33,932 nucleotides of DNA from positions 1 through 33,932 of IMG/VR virus record IMGVR_UViG_3300046028_008740. One strand, given 5' to 3'. Shown here piece after piece: positions 7,659 to 15,425 of the stretch. A program made the position numbers and the translations under genes. This DNA is from a virus. Under the pieces are notes generated by a model. The model made no database searches and was not told where the DNA came from. It saw nothing but the letters and a program-made list of their open reading frames with translations. Positions within the stretch are counted from its first letter, which is position 1; every line of letters begins with the position of its first letter.

Positions 7659-9086
7659 ATGGATGATATTCAAGTTGTAACCATTGGGATTCAGGGGCCT
7701 CCGGGCGTCAGCGGATCATCCGTACCCGCTACAACGACCACACTGGGCGGCGTGATCGTCGGAAACAATCTGACCGTGCTGGCCAACGGGTTGCTTTCAG
7801 CTAATTTTATCGCAACATCCAATTTGCCCTGGGCGAATATCACGGGCAAGCCGACGTTCGCCAATGTCGCTACCAGTGGACTTTATACCGACCTCACTGG
7901 CACGCCTAATCTAAGTGTCTATCTGACAACCACAGCGGCCAGCGCAACTTACGCGCTGATATCGAGCCTTGCAAGCTATTTGACAACGGCCAACGCATCG
8001 ACGACTTACTCCGTCTTGGGTCACACGCACACGATTGCCAACGTGATTAACTTGCAATCGACTCTGGACGGGAAACAACCCAGCGGGTCGTATGTCCTGA
8101 CAAGCAACTCTGCACTGACGGACGCACGCACACCACTCGCACACACGCAGGCGTGGTCAACGATCACCGGCACACCCACATTACTTGGCGCTGGTGGGTA
8201 TGGTATCACCGATGGGCTGACGGCGGCAACGGCGGCATCGACTTACCTCACCTCTGCGGATGCAAACAATGCGTTCGTCCCTAAAACGATCTCTGTCATA
8301 GCCGGCACAGGCTTGACGGGCGGCGGTGCGCTCAATGTGTGTCGCACGCTGACGCTGGCCACAAGCGGTGCCACAGCGGGAACCTACGGATCGGCGACAA
8401 CGGTTCCGCAGGTCACGGTTGACACTTACGGGCGGATCACCGGAGTTACAAATGTCGCCATCACAGCGGGCGGGTCGTACACGCTGCCGATTGCCACGAC
8501 TAGCACTTTGGGCGGTGTCAGGCAAGGATCAGGCGTGGTAATTGATCCTGCGACTGGTATCCTTAGTATCTCCGGTAGTGGTGGTGGCACGGTCACATCC
8601 GTGACGGGCAGCACGGGAATCACGGTTACAGCCTGTACAACGGCACCGGTGGTTTCAATTGATTCGACGGTTGCCACGCTGACGGGCACGCAAACGCTCA
8701 CAAACAAGTCAATTCCCGGCGCGATCATATCCGGTGCATGTCTAACATCAGTGGTCGATTGCAACTCCGCTCCGATCCGTGGTGGAGGAGTGCAAAAGTA
8801 CGCACTTTCAAGCCAATCAACTTACACAGTCATTGAATCATTCTGCGGTGGCGTGATTGATTACGTTGGCTCTTTGGCGATCACGATTACGATCCCGTCA
8901 CTTTCCAGCGGCTGGAACTGTACCTTTATCCAGTCCGGAACGGGGCGGATCACGCTTGTCGGTGGCTCAGGGATCATACTTGTGGCAAGAAACGGCCTGA
9001 AATCAGCGGGACAATACGCCGTAATTGGCGTTCTGGCCACAACCACAGTCGGAACTCTGGTGGTCACGGGAGATACAACCACATGA
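7659..9086 (+). CDS. Tail fibre-like protein with collagen-like start
   Basis: This 475-residue Thr/Ser/Gly-rich protein begins with a short collagen-like run (GIQGPPGVSGSS) and continues in fibre repeats such as LPWANITGKPTFANV, GLYTDLTGTPNL, LTDARTPLAHTQ, GAGGYGITDGLTAATAA and the LTGTQTLTNKSI phrase common in T-even type fibres. No catalytic domain is seen. Such proteins trimerise and bind host receptors. The stop overlaps the start of the next adhesin by 4 bases (ATGA), so the pair is translated together. Its place between neck genes and tail tube is unusual. Confidence 0.8.
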   Translation: MDDIQVVTIGIQGPPGVSGSSVPATTTTLGGVIVGNNLTVLANGLLSANFIATSNLPWANITGKPTFANVATSGLYTDLTGTPNLSVYLTTTAASATYALISSLASYLTTANASTTYSVLGHTHTIANVINLQSTLDGKQPSGSYVLTSNSALTDARTPLAHTQAWSTITGTPTLLGAGGYGITDGLTAATAASTYLTSADANNAFVPKTISVIAGTGLTGGGALNVCRTLTLATSGATAGTYGSATTVPQVTVDTYGRITGVTNVAITAGGSYTLPIATTSTLGGVRQGSGVVIDPATGILSISGSGGGTVTSVTGSTGITVTACTTAPVVSIDSTVATLTGTQTLTNKSIPGAIISGACLTSVVDCNSAPIRGGGVQKYALSSQSTYTVIESFCGGVIDYVGSLAITITIPSLSSGWNCTFIQSGTGRITLVGGSGIILVARNGLKSAGQYAVIGVLATTTVGTLVVTGDTTT

Positions 9087-11236
9087 TTTTCCTCCCATCT
9101 GCCAAATTTTTATATCGCCCACAAACCACCGTCGCTCCGTGGACACCGTTATCACTCACCAACGCCGTGCTTTACGGCTGGTACAAGGCTGACGCTGGCA
9201 TATCCGTATCCACTGACGGCGCAAGTGTTGAAACGTGGGCCGACCAAAGCACCAATAATAACCATCTGGCACAGGCAACAACGGCGAATCAGGGCGTGTT
9301 CCGAACGGGTGCGAACGGTGTCAATGGGCTACCGGTGCTGGAGTTTGCAACATCATCAACGACACCAAGATTCTTTCACAATCCGGACTTCCCCGGCGCT
9401 ACAAACGGACTCAGCTTCTACGTCGTCTCTCGCAATTCGGCTTACAACGCCTCCGCTCTGTACACAGGCGCGTTTGCGATAGGCGATTTATCAAATGGTT
9501 CGATCCAACAATTATGTAATCACCCATCAACTCCAACCACACAACTATTCAGGATTTACGCATCAACCGGGGCCGATTTTGGAGTTGCTGTCACCGGAAC
9601 TAATTTCATGGTCACTAAAGTTTCGCGTGGTACAGGGTTAAATTCAGCAAAAACCCAATCGACTTATTCTACGCTGCAAAACCAGATAGCAGTAAATAGC
9701 GCTGCATTGCAGCCAGGTTTCTGGATCGGCAAGAATTACATCGGCTCCGTTGGCTCCAAGATCGCCGAAGTCATCGTCTGCAATCGCGAACTGACACCGG
9801 ACGAAGAAATCAAGTTAAACACCTACCTACGCAGCCGTTACGGCTTCGACCTAAATTACGGTGCCGACCTTCCCGTTGCAAGCCCTGCCCTCTGGCTCGA
9901 CGCCAGCCGCAGCGACACGCTGTACACCGACAACTTACTGACCACAGCAGCCACAACCGACAATGGGCCGGTGGGTGGGTGGAAGGATCTGAGCGGCAAT
10001 AATCGGCACGCATTGCAAACCGGCACCAATCGGCCAACCTGGCGAACGCCTATCAACGGGCTGAATGGTCTGGGGATGATGAGTTTCAACGGGTCAAGCC
10101 AGTGGTTGGACATTGCGAGTTTCCCGTCTCTGGCTACTGGGTACACGTTTTACGGCGTCATTAAACAACCAACAGCCACAGGAGCGGTGTTGTCGTCCGC
10201 TAGTGCCGGTGTTGACGGTAGCACGGCAGCGATGGTCGCTGGCCCGGCTGGCCCGGCAGTCACTGCGTTTGGCAATGCTCAGATCAGTACGACACAGAGC
10301 AAGTTCCCTGGCGGATCCAGTGCTTATTTCGATGGGGCTACAGGTTATCTGTCGCTGACCGGAAACAGTTCCTTCCAGTTCGGAACGGGCGACTTCACGA
10401 TAGAAGCATGGGTCTACATCTCTGCAAACGCAGCGAACCAGCAGACTATCTTGGATGCCAGAGGGGCAGCTACTGCAACCCCGTTTACATTTGGGTTATA
10501 TCAGTCGAAATTGGCTTTTTATGACGGCACGATGCGGCAGTCGTCCGCAACAATCACAAGTGGTCAGTGGTATCATTTTGCGGCGAGCCGATCTAGTGGA
10601 ACCCTACGGCTATTCATCGACGGAATAAGCTACTACAGTGCCTCCAGCACGACAAATTTCACGACTGGTGCAAACAGCATTTATATTGGCAGAGGATTTG
10701 ATGCGGCGGGATATTACGCAAACGGCTACTTCGATGACATACGCATCTCTAAATTTGCTCGTTACACATCGGCGTTTACTCCATCCGCACTACCGCTCCC
10801 AGATACAGCGGCAACCGACCCCTACTTCGCCCAAACCTCGCTGCTCTTGCACATGGACGGGGCGAACGGTTCAACCGTATTCACCGACTCCTCAAACAAT
10901 GTCGGCACAGGCATCACGCAAGGAGGTAAATCGCTAGCCCAGCCAGTTCCCTCAGGCACAGTGGTCGGGGTGATTGGCAACTACGATGGGACGCACACGG
11001 CTGGAAATTACTTTGTCAAGACATCAAGTTCTGCGGCAAATGCGACCGGGGTAATGACGCAAGCTGCATCCACGCCAGCCACGGGCACAGCAGCAATCGG
11101 ACGACTGACGAACGCAACAGCATACTTCAATTCGCAAATATATGAGCTGGTCGTTTTGCCACGCCAGTCAAACAGTACCGAAGATCAAGCATGGAAGACC
11201 TACACAGCCGCGAAATGGGGGGTCACCTGGTCATGA
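9083..11236 (+). CDS. Large adhesin with LamG/concanavalin-like modules
   Basis: This 717-residue protein is built from repeated modules. Two related segments (about residues 20-230 and 260-380) share WYKAD/WLDAS, then ETWADQSTNNNHL or GGWKDLSGNNRHAL, and NGVNGLPVLEF or NGLNGLGMMSF. A clear LamG-like jellyroll follows (about 400-560) with YFDGATGYLSL, FTIEAWVYI, FTFGLYQSKLAFYDG, WYHFAASRS and IYIGRGF. These folds bind glycans or proteins. There is no signal peptide, as expected for a virion protein. It is likely the receptor-binding protein partnered with the upstream fibre. Confidence 0.75.
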   Translation: MIFLPSAKFLYRPQTTVAPWTPLSLTNAVLYGWYKADAGISVSTDGASVETWADQSTNNNHLAQATTANQGVFRTGANGVNGLPVLEFATSSTTPRFFHNPDFPGATNGLSFYVVSRNSAYNASALYTGAFAIGDLSNGSIQQLCNHPSTPTTQLFRIYASTGADFGVAVTGTNFMVTKVSRGTGLNSAKTQSTYSTLQNQIAVNSAALQPGFWIGKNYIGSVGSKIAEVIVCNRELTPDEEIKLNTYLRSRYGFDLNYGADLPVASPALWLDASRSDTLYTDNLLTTAATTDNGPVGGWKDLSGNNRHALQTGTNRPTWRTPINGLNGLGMMSFNGSSQWLDIASFPSLATGYTFYGVIKQPTATGAVLSSASAGVDGSTAAMVAGPAGPAVTAFGNAQISTTQSKFPGGSSAYFDGATGYLSLTGNSSFQFGTGDFTIEAWVYISANAANQQTILDARGAATATPFTFGLYQSKLAFYDGTMRQSSATITSGQWYHFAASRSSGTLRLFIDGISYYSASSTTNFTTGANSIYIGRGFDAAGYYANGYFDDIRISKFARYTSAFTPSALPLPDTAATDPYFAQTSLLLHMDGANGSTVFTDSSNNVGTGITQGGKSLAQPVPSGTVVGVIGNYDGTHTAGNYFVKTSSSAANATGVMTQAASTPATGTAAIGRLTNATAYFNSQIYELVVLPRQSNSTEDQAWKTYTAAKWGVTWS

Positions 11237-11652
11237 CTCAGATCCCCCTTCGCATCTATTTCGCCGTCCTCCCAGCCAATCGCCAAACATTCGCTGATTG
11301 CTTGTCAGGCAACCTCTCAGAAGCGTCAATCCGGCTAAAAGAAATTGCAACTGGCGACGAGTGGTGGGGTTCAAACGGCGGCTTATATTACCAGTCTCCG
11401 AATGAAATCAACCGAACATGTCTGAATCAGGCTCAGGCGTGGTTTTTGGCGATCGGATTTCAAACCGATATCGGAGTTGATAGCAATAACGAACCGATCA
11501 CGATTGCATTTCCTGCCGGAATCATCGTTGATGGCAACGCACCAATCACCGTGCCAGGCAGTCCAGATCCCGGCTTTGATGCGTTCATCTTGGCATGTGG
11601 ATTGGAATTGTGGACAGACACACCAGCACCACCAAACGGGAACGGCACATGA
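11233..11652 (+). CDS. Unknown late protein in the adhesin region
   Basis: I do not recognise this 139-residue protein. The start at 11233 is chosen because its ATG overlaps the stop of the adhesin (ATGA). It is acidic, with EIATGDEWWGSNGGLYY in the middle and a Pro/Gly-rich tail, and has no membrane segment. Tight coupling to the adhesin suggests a small assembly factor or accessory virion subunit. Confidence 0.6.
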   Translation: MTQIPLRIYFAVLPANRQTFADCLSGNLSEASIRLKEIATGDEWWGSNGGLYYQSPNEINRTCLNQAQAWFLAIGFQTDIGVDSNNEPITIAFPAGIIVDGNAPITVPGSPDPGFDAFILACGLELWTDTPAPPNGNGT

Positions 11653-11864
11653 TCGAGCCTGAACTACCGAACCACTTTCGCAATTGCCTTTTATCCCTGC
11701 TGAAGCTCCATGATCTGCAATTGGCTGGAAACGATGATTCCAGCGATGCCGAAACGGTTCGTGCGGCTCTTGATCTCGAATGGCCTCTTTTGTCCATGCG
11801 AGAGCAAGCGGCCTGGATCGAATTATCCGATCTTTTACCGACTCAGAAAGCGATATCCAAATGA
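11649..11864 (+). CDS. Unknown small protein
   Basis: This short acidic, mostly helical protein has 71 residues, with Leu-rich helices (LLSLLKLHDLQLAG, MREQAAWIELSDLL). It overlaps its neighbours on both sides through ATGA junctions, so it belongs to the same translated chain as the adhesin and the nuclease. No function can be assigned. Confidence 0.6.
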   Translation: MIEPELPNHFRNCLLSLLKLHDLQLAGNDDSSDAETVRAALDLEWPLLSMREQAAWIELSDLLPTQKAISK

Positions 11865-12220
11865 TCTTAGTTCCCGAGGTTACTTACACTTACAACGCAT
11901 TCGTCATTCGCGTTGTCGATGGCGATACAGCCGAGCTTGACGTTGACCTTGGTTTCGACGTCCATTTTCGGATCTCCGTGCGTTTCAAAGGCTACAACGC
12001 GCCCGAAATGCGGGGCCCAAACAAGGCCGATGGCCAGTTGGCGAAAGATGAATTGACTCAGCTTTTGACGGGTCATTCGATCATCATTAAAACCGATAAG
12101 CTCCATTCTCAAAGTTTCGCGAGATATCTTGCGACGGTTTTTGTCGGCACCGCTGACGGCTGGGTCTCCGTTGCCGATCACATGATTGGCAAGGGTTTCA
12201 ATGTCAAACAGGGCTTGTGA
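11861..12220 (+). CDS. Staphylococcal nuclease-like (SNase/thermonuclease) protein
   Basis: This 119-residue OB-fold nuclease keeps the main active-site residues: VVDGDT with D20 and D22, R41 and E49 in RFKGYNAPEMRG, and R88 in FARYLAT, corresponding to the metal and phosphate ligands of staphylococcal nuclease. It has no signal peptide. The start ATG overlaps the upstream stop. Being a late gene, it may degrade host DNA during lysis or act on packaged DNA; the role is inferred. A strong hairpin follows 8 bases after the stop. Confidence 0.8.
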   Translation: MILVPEVTYTYNAFVIRVVDGDTAELDVDLGFDVHFRISVRFKGYNAPEMRGPNKADGQLAKDELTQLLTGHSIIIKTDKLHSQSFARYLATVFVGTADGWVSVADHMIGKGFNVKQGL

Positions 12221-12227
12221 ATGAGGC

Positions 12228-12255
12228 ATGTTCCCGAAACGGATTTCGGGAACAT
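12228..12255 (+). terminator. Perfect 12-bp hairpin after the nuclease gene
   Basis: The arms atgttcccgaaa (12228-12239) and tttcgggaacat (12244-12255) pair without a mismatch around a 4-base loop cgga. The downstream bases are not U-rich, so it is either a weak or Rho-assisted terminator, a processing site or an RNA-stability element. It stands between the adhesin/nuclease block and the membrane-protein block. Confidence 0.5.
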
Positions 12256-12346
12256 CCTGATTCAGATACCTAATTAAGCGGCCTTCGGATTGGGTTCGAT
12301 GGTTCTCAATGAACCTTATTCGGACTCTCTTTTTGGAGGCTTTGGC

Positions 12347-12547
12347 GTGAATCTGCTCAATCAAATCAATCGCAAGCAAGCGTTCGCGACTCTCATGACG
12401 GCTCTATTGGTGGGTGGGGCTGCAAGTATCACAGCTCTTGCCGCAGATCTACCGAAGTACGTGGACGTTTCCGGCCCGCTTGGCGCGGCTCTGTTGGCGG
12501 CTCTGTTTTACGCTCGCGCTGCCCTCAATTCGGGCTCTGATAAATGA
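12347..12547 (+). CDS. Small two-helix membrane protein, holin candidate
   Basis: The product has 66 residues from the GTG at 12347, preceded by TTGGAGG. It has two hydrophobic helices (about residues 12-32, AFATLMTALLVGGAASITALA, and 41-56, GPLGAALLAALFYARAAL) and a short charged tail. This is the size and build of a class II holin. It precedes a second small membrane protein by a 4-base overlap and lies in the same block as a peptidase, which supports a lysis role, but many small phage membrane proteins look alike. Confidence 0.55.
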   Translation: MNLLNQINRKQAFATLMTALLVGGAASITALAADLPKYVDVSGPLGAALLAALFYARAALNSGSDK

Positions 12548-12816
12548 TGGTCGATCCTGAATCCATTTTCCGTGATTTCGGAGTTCTCACAGCGTCACTC
12601 TATTTCGGATCTTCCGGTTGTACACTCGCGCTAGTCGCGAACCAACCGGAGGAAACGGCTGTGATTACTCTGATAAAAATCATCCCTGCCATGTTCACGG
12701 CTTTCGTGGGCGTGTTGCAGGTGATTTACACGATCAAAATCAAGCGGGAAAAATTGGCCGTCGAACGCGAGCTGCGTTTGGAGCGGCTCCAACGTCAATT
12801 TCCTGATCCTGATTAA
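12544..12816 (+). CDS. Small membrane protein with charged C-terminal helix, holin/antiholin candidate
   Basis: This is a 90-residue protein. It has two hydrophobic segments (about 12-33 and 41-66, including TLIKIIPAMFTAFVGVLQV) followed by a highly charged helix rich in Lys, Arg and Glu. The start overlaps the preceding stop (ATGA); an ATG three bases later is equally possible. Pairing with the preceding small membrane protein suggests a holin-antiholin pair or an inner spanin-like protein. No family is recognised. Confidence 0.55.
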   Translation: MMVDPESIFRDFGVLTASLYFGSSGCTLALVANQPEETAVITLIKIIPAMFTAFVGVLQVIYTIKIKREKLAVERELRLERLQRQFPDPD

Positions 12817-12828
12817 ATGGGAGTTCCC

Positions 12829-13089
12829 ATGTCCGATCCAGTCGATGATTTACCTGAGGCTCCAAAGTTTGTTGGGATGGGGCTGGCATGGCTAATCTTT
12901 TGGCCGATTTTCCAACTTTTAGCCAGGCGGCTGATTCGCAACTTGGTCCCGTATTTTCTGGATAAGCTGCGCCAAGAGCTGACAACCGGCCTCCCAGCGA
13001 GCGTTTCGGACTCCGAAATTTCCGCGCTCGTCAATAATCAACACGACAATTTAAAGGGGGCGTACCATGTCCGATACCTTGCCGATTGA
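12829..13089 (+). CDS. Small single-span membrane protein
   Basis: The product has 86 residues from the ATG at 12829, which has GGGAG 5 bases upstream; an ATG at 12817 lies directly after the previous stop. One hydrophobic helix is seen at about residues 16-32 (FVGMGLAWLIFWPIFQLL), then a basic stretch and an amphipathic C-terminus. Function is unknown; the neighbourhood suggests lysis or membrane control. Confidence 0.5.
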   Translation: MSDPVDDLPEAPKFVGMGLAWLIFWPIFQLLARRLIRNLVPYFLDKLRQELTTGLPASVSDSEISALVNNQHDNLKGAYHVRYLAD

Positions 13090-13243
13090 TCCGGAAGTTC
13101 AAGCGTCGATTGACGATATTGCCAATTTGGTACAAACCAAAGTTGATGCGGCTAAAACCGAAGTCAAGGCCGAATCTGAAGCTGTGAAAAAGCAGGAGAC
13201 ACTGGCCATTTTGGCTAATCTCAAAAGTCGGCTCACTCCTTAA
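13067..13243 (+). CDS. Small acidic coiled-coil protein
   Basis: This short gene encodes 58 residues and overlaps the end of the previous gene by 23 bases in another frame. It begins ATG at 13067 with a strong AAAGGGGG just upstream and ends with TAA. The product starts MSDTLPIDPEVQASIDDI and is almost entirely helical with Lys/Glu/Ala heptad-like spacing, without membrane segment. The good ribosome binding site and protein-like composition support it as a real gene. Function is unknown. Confidence 0.55.
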   Translation: MSDTLPIDPEVQASIDDIANLVQTKVDAAKTEVKAESEAVKKQETLAILANLKSRLTP

Positions 13244-13274
13244 ATTCGCCATCGTTTTGGCTGCCGGGTGGATC

Positions 13275-13808
13275 ATGCGAAAGCCTGTTTTTGCGCTGCT
13301 GTCACTCCTGTTGGCCTCAGGTCCGATTCCGGATCCTACCGTCGATCCGATTCTGCCGATGGTCGCTCACACTATTCCACCATCGTCCGAAGCCTCGTGG
13401 GGTTTTGGCGATGGCGGATCGTTTTTTTTGGTAGGCAAAACCACGGGCATCGTCACCATTGTTCGAACCGGCGAATCGGCCCAGGTCGAACCGGATCGAA
13501 AACCGCCTCCGAAGCCAACACCGGTGGCCGAGTTCAAACCGGTCGCCGCGTTCCTTTTTTTCGACTCGAAAAATTTCACCGTCGCGCAAGCCACAATCAA
13601 AAACGATGTATCGTTGCGAGAAGCGGCAAGCCGTTTGGGCGTGCCACTTTATTCGGTATTTTCGGACGAAGCGGAATTTGCCGGTCCAACTTGGCAATCG
13701 GCCATCGGTCAAACGGGGACTCCGTGCCTGGTGCTTTTGGATAAGGCAAACAAGCCGAAAACCGTGAAAATTCAAACCGTCGCGGATGTTTTGGAGGCTC
13801 TCAAATGA
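13275..13808 (+). CDS. Exported protein with thioredoxin-like C-terminus
   Basis: This 177-residue protein starts at the ATG at 13275 with a signal peptide-like N-terminus (MRKPVFALLSLLLASG). A Pro/Lys-rich linker (near residues 75-90) precedes a domain of about 80 residues with an alpha/beta pattern and GTPCLVLLDKANKP, which resembles the cis-Pro strand region of thioredoxin-like folds; no CxxC motif is present. The stop overlaps the start of the papain-like peptidase by 4 bases, so the two products probably act together outside the membrane, for example at lysis. Confidence 0.5.
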   Translation: MRKPVFALLSLLLASGPIPDPTVDPILPMVAHTIPPSSEASWGFGDGGSFFLVGKTTGIVTIVRTGESAQVEPDRKPPPKPTPVAEFKPVAAFLFFDSKNFTVAQATIKNDVSLREAASRLGVPLYSVFSDEAEFAGPTWQSAIGQTGTPCLVLLDKANKPKTVKIQTVADVLEALK

Positions 13809-14632
13809 ACTGGGACGATTTGGAGCCTGACCGGATCATTCTGCCTGACGACGCGCCGGATGGGATTTTGCGAAAATTAGTGTCGTATCAAACTGAATCC
13901 GCTTTGATGCGTGGTTATACCCCTGATTTCGAGATCCCTGACGTTCCGGAATCGGACTGGCGGGAATTCGAATATTCGACCACTTTGGACACTGTTGAAG
14001 ATCAGGGCGATATCGGAGCCTGTAACGGTTTTGGGGCTTCGGGCGCGGAGTGGTGGGTTCGCTGGCTTGCCGGGCTGGGCACCCAACGGCTTTCGCCCTG
14101 GTTCGTCTATGCGATTTTGTGCCAAGGTCGCGATGTCGGATCAAGCCCATACGCGGCTTTGGAACTGCTCAAGACCTTGGGGACATGCTCATTCGATCGT
14201 GTTCCGATCGGCCTGATTAATCCTCGAAATCTGACTCAGGGAGCCTATGACGATGCCCTCCGGTTTCGGGTCCAGCGTGGGCCTCATATTTCCGGCTTTC
14301 GCCAATTGATGAGTGCCACACAACTCGGATTCGTCGTCAACGGCACACTCCATGCCGACAACGGGATTTATACGCTCGATCGATTTGGTGTCAGTCAAAA
14401 TCGTCCGGGGGTCCATAATCACGCGATTGTCAAAGGTCTGGGGGCGAAACGACTTCCGGACGGTCGATGGGCCGTGAAGTACAAAAACTCTTGGGGCCGA
14501 AAGTTTGGGCTTGAAGGGTACGCTTGGGGAACAGAGGCCACTTTCGAAGGTTCTTATGCGGAGGAATTTGCCGTTGCCTCGGCCTCTTTTGATCCGCGAA
14601 CCTACACACCGCCAGTTCGATTGGCGATTTGA
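13805..14632 (+). CDS. Papain-like (C1A-type) cysteine peptidase, possible proteolytic lysin
   Basis: In this 275-residue protein the C1 catalytic residues can be placed: oxyanion Gln Q67 and nucleophile C73 in VEDQGDIGACNGF, His H206 in GVHNHAIVKGLG, and Asn N228 in YKNSWGRKFGLEGYAW. The order and spacing are those of papain. No signal peptide or propeptide inhibitor domain is obvious in the first 60 residues. It lies behind holin-like genes and an exported protein, and no amidase, muramidase or other classic endolysin is seen in the window. A lysin acting on a protein-rich envelope is therefore a reasonable hypothesis; processing of virion proteins is the alternative. Confidence 0.8.
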   Translation: MNWDDLEPDRIILPDDAPDGILRKLVSYQTESALMRGYTPDFEIPDVPESDWREFEYSTTLDTVEDQGDIGACNGFGASGAEWWVRWLAGLGTQRLSPWFVYAILCQGRDVGSSPYAALELLKTLGTCSFDRVPIGLINPRNLTQGAYDDALRFRVQRGPHISGFRQLMSATQLGFVVNGTLHADNGIYTLDRFGVSQNRPGVHNHAIVKGLGAKRLPDGRWAVKYKNSWGRKFGLEGYAWGTEATFEGSYAEEFAVASASFDPRTYTPPVRLAI

Positions 14633-14655
14633 TCCCTCTCCAAAGGAGTTTCAAC

Positions 14656-14919
14656 ATGATTCCATTTCTGATTGCTGCCAGTTTGATTGGGCAATGCCCA
14701 GGCGGAACTTGTCCGCTTCCTGTTCAAGTCCTTTCCGCACCGCAGTTTGTCTACTTTGTGCAACCCCCAGCGAAGGAGGTGAGAGTGACAGAAACGACGA
14801 AGACCACGATCGTATTTGTGCAAACTCAAAACCGTAAGGCCGGACTGTTTCGGAGGGGGGTGATCCTACCATTGTTTGCGAACGGATCCGGCCAGGCTTG
14901 TTTGGGATCGTGCCGCTGA
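14656..14919 (+). CDS. Small exported protein after the peptidase
   Basis: This 87-residue protein starts at an ATG with AAAGGAG 7 bases upstream. It has a hydrophobic N-terminus (MIPFLIAASLIGQCPGG) suggesting export by signal peptidase I; a lipobox is not convincing. Four Cys residues occur, two near the start and two near the end (SGQACLGSCR). It may be an outer spanin-like or envelope-acting protein of the lysis block, but no family is recognised. Confidence 0.5.
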   Translation: MIPFLIAASLIGQCPGGTCPLPVQVLSAPQFVYFVQPPAKEVRVTETTKTTIVFVQTQNRKAGLFRRGVILPLFANGSGQACLGSCR

Positions 14920-14948
14920 TTTGGTCGTTTGGTGCCTTGGGAGAGGGG

Positions 14949-14986
14949 CCGGGCCACCGTTGCGAAACTGGGGGCCCGGTCTTTTT
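14949..14986 (+). terminator. Intrinsic terminator between lysis-like block and tail genes
   Basis: The GC arms ccgggcc (14949-14955) and ggcccgg (14973-14979) pair perfectly and are followed by tctttttcc (T-run 14982-14986). This would reduce read-through from adhesin/lysis genes into the tail genes. No clear promoter is visible just after it, so partial termination is likely. Confidence 0.65.
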
Positions 14987-15001
14987 CCATTTTTAAGGAG
15001 C

Positions 15002-15421
15002 TTGAAAATCGATATTCAAACCTTGGTTTATCAAAGATGGTTGATGTGTGTCGAGACGCCCTTGAAAGTGCCTTTGACCACCTATTTGACACCTACCGGA
15101 ATCGTTCCACCGTATGCAACGGCGGAATATGTCACCAAACAAATCCCGATGGGCCGGGGCCGATCATTGCAGGAACATACCCTGAAAATCACGGTTTATT
15201 CACCCGATGAACGTGTGATCCAATCCGTCTTTGTGGCATGTGGGCTGGATTCGACAGTTCCGATAGGATTCCACCGCGCCGAAATTGGTGATGACACGGT
15301 TAAAGCAGTCTCTCAGATCACTGAAGCCGGGCTGCCAAAAATCGAGCTTGATCCACCATTGGGCGGCGGGAAATGCTACTCGCGAGTGCTGATCATTCGA
15401 ATTCGAACTGGGAGCAAGTGA
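15002..15421 (+). CDS. Probable tail completion protein
   Basis: The product has 139 residues if it starts at the TTG at 15002. AAGGAG ends one base before that TTG, which is too close, so the ATG at 15044 (125 residues) or a rare start codon is possible. The pattern PPYATAEYVTKQIP followed by EHTLKITVYSPDE resembles DUF3168-like tail completion proteins, where a PxYV strand is followed by HTL.I.V.S. It stands just before the tail tube gene, the usual place. Family identity is inferred. Confidence 0.55.
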   Translation: MKIDIQTLVYQRWLMCVETPLKVPLTTYLTPTGIVPPYATAEYVTKQIPMGRGRSLQEHTLKITVYSPDERVIQSVFVACGLDSTVPIGFHRAEIGDDTVKAVSQITEAGLPKIELDPPLGGGKCYSRVLIIRIRTGSK

Positions 15422-15425
15422 TAAA

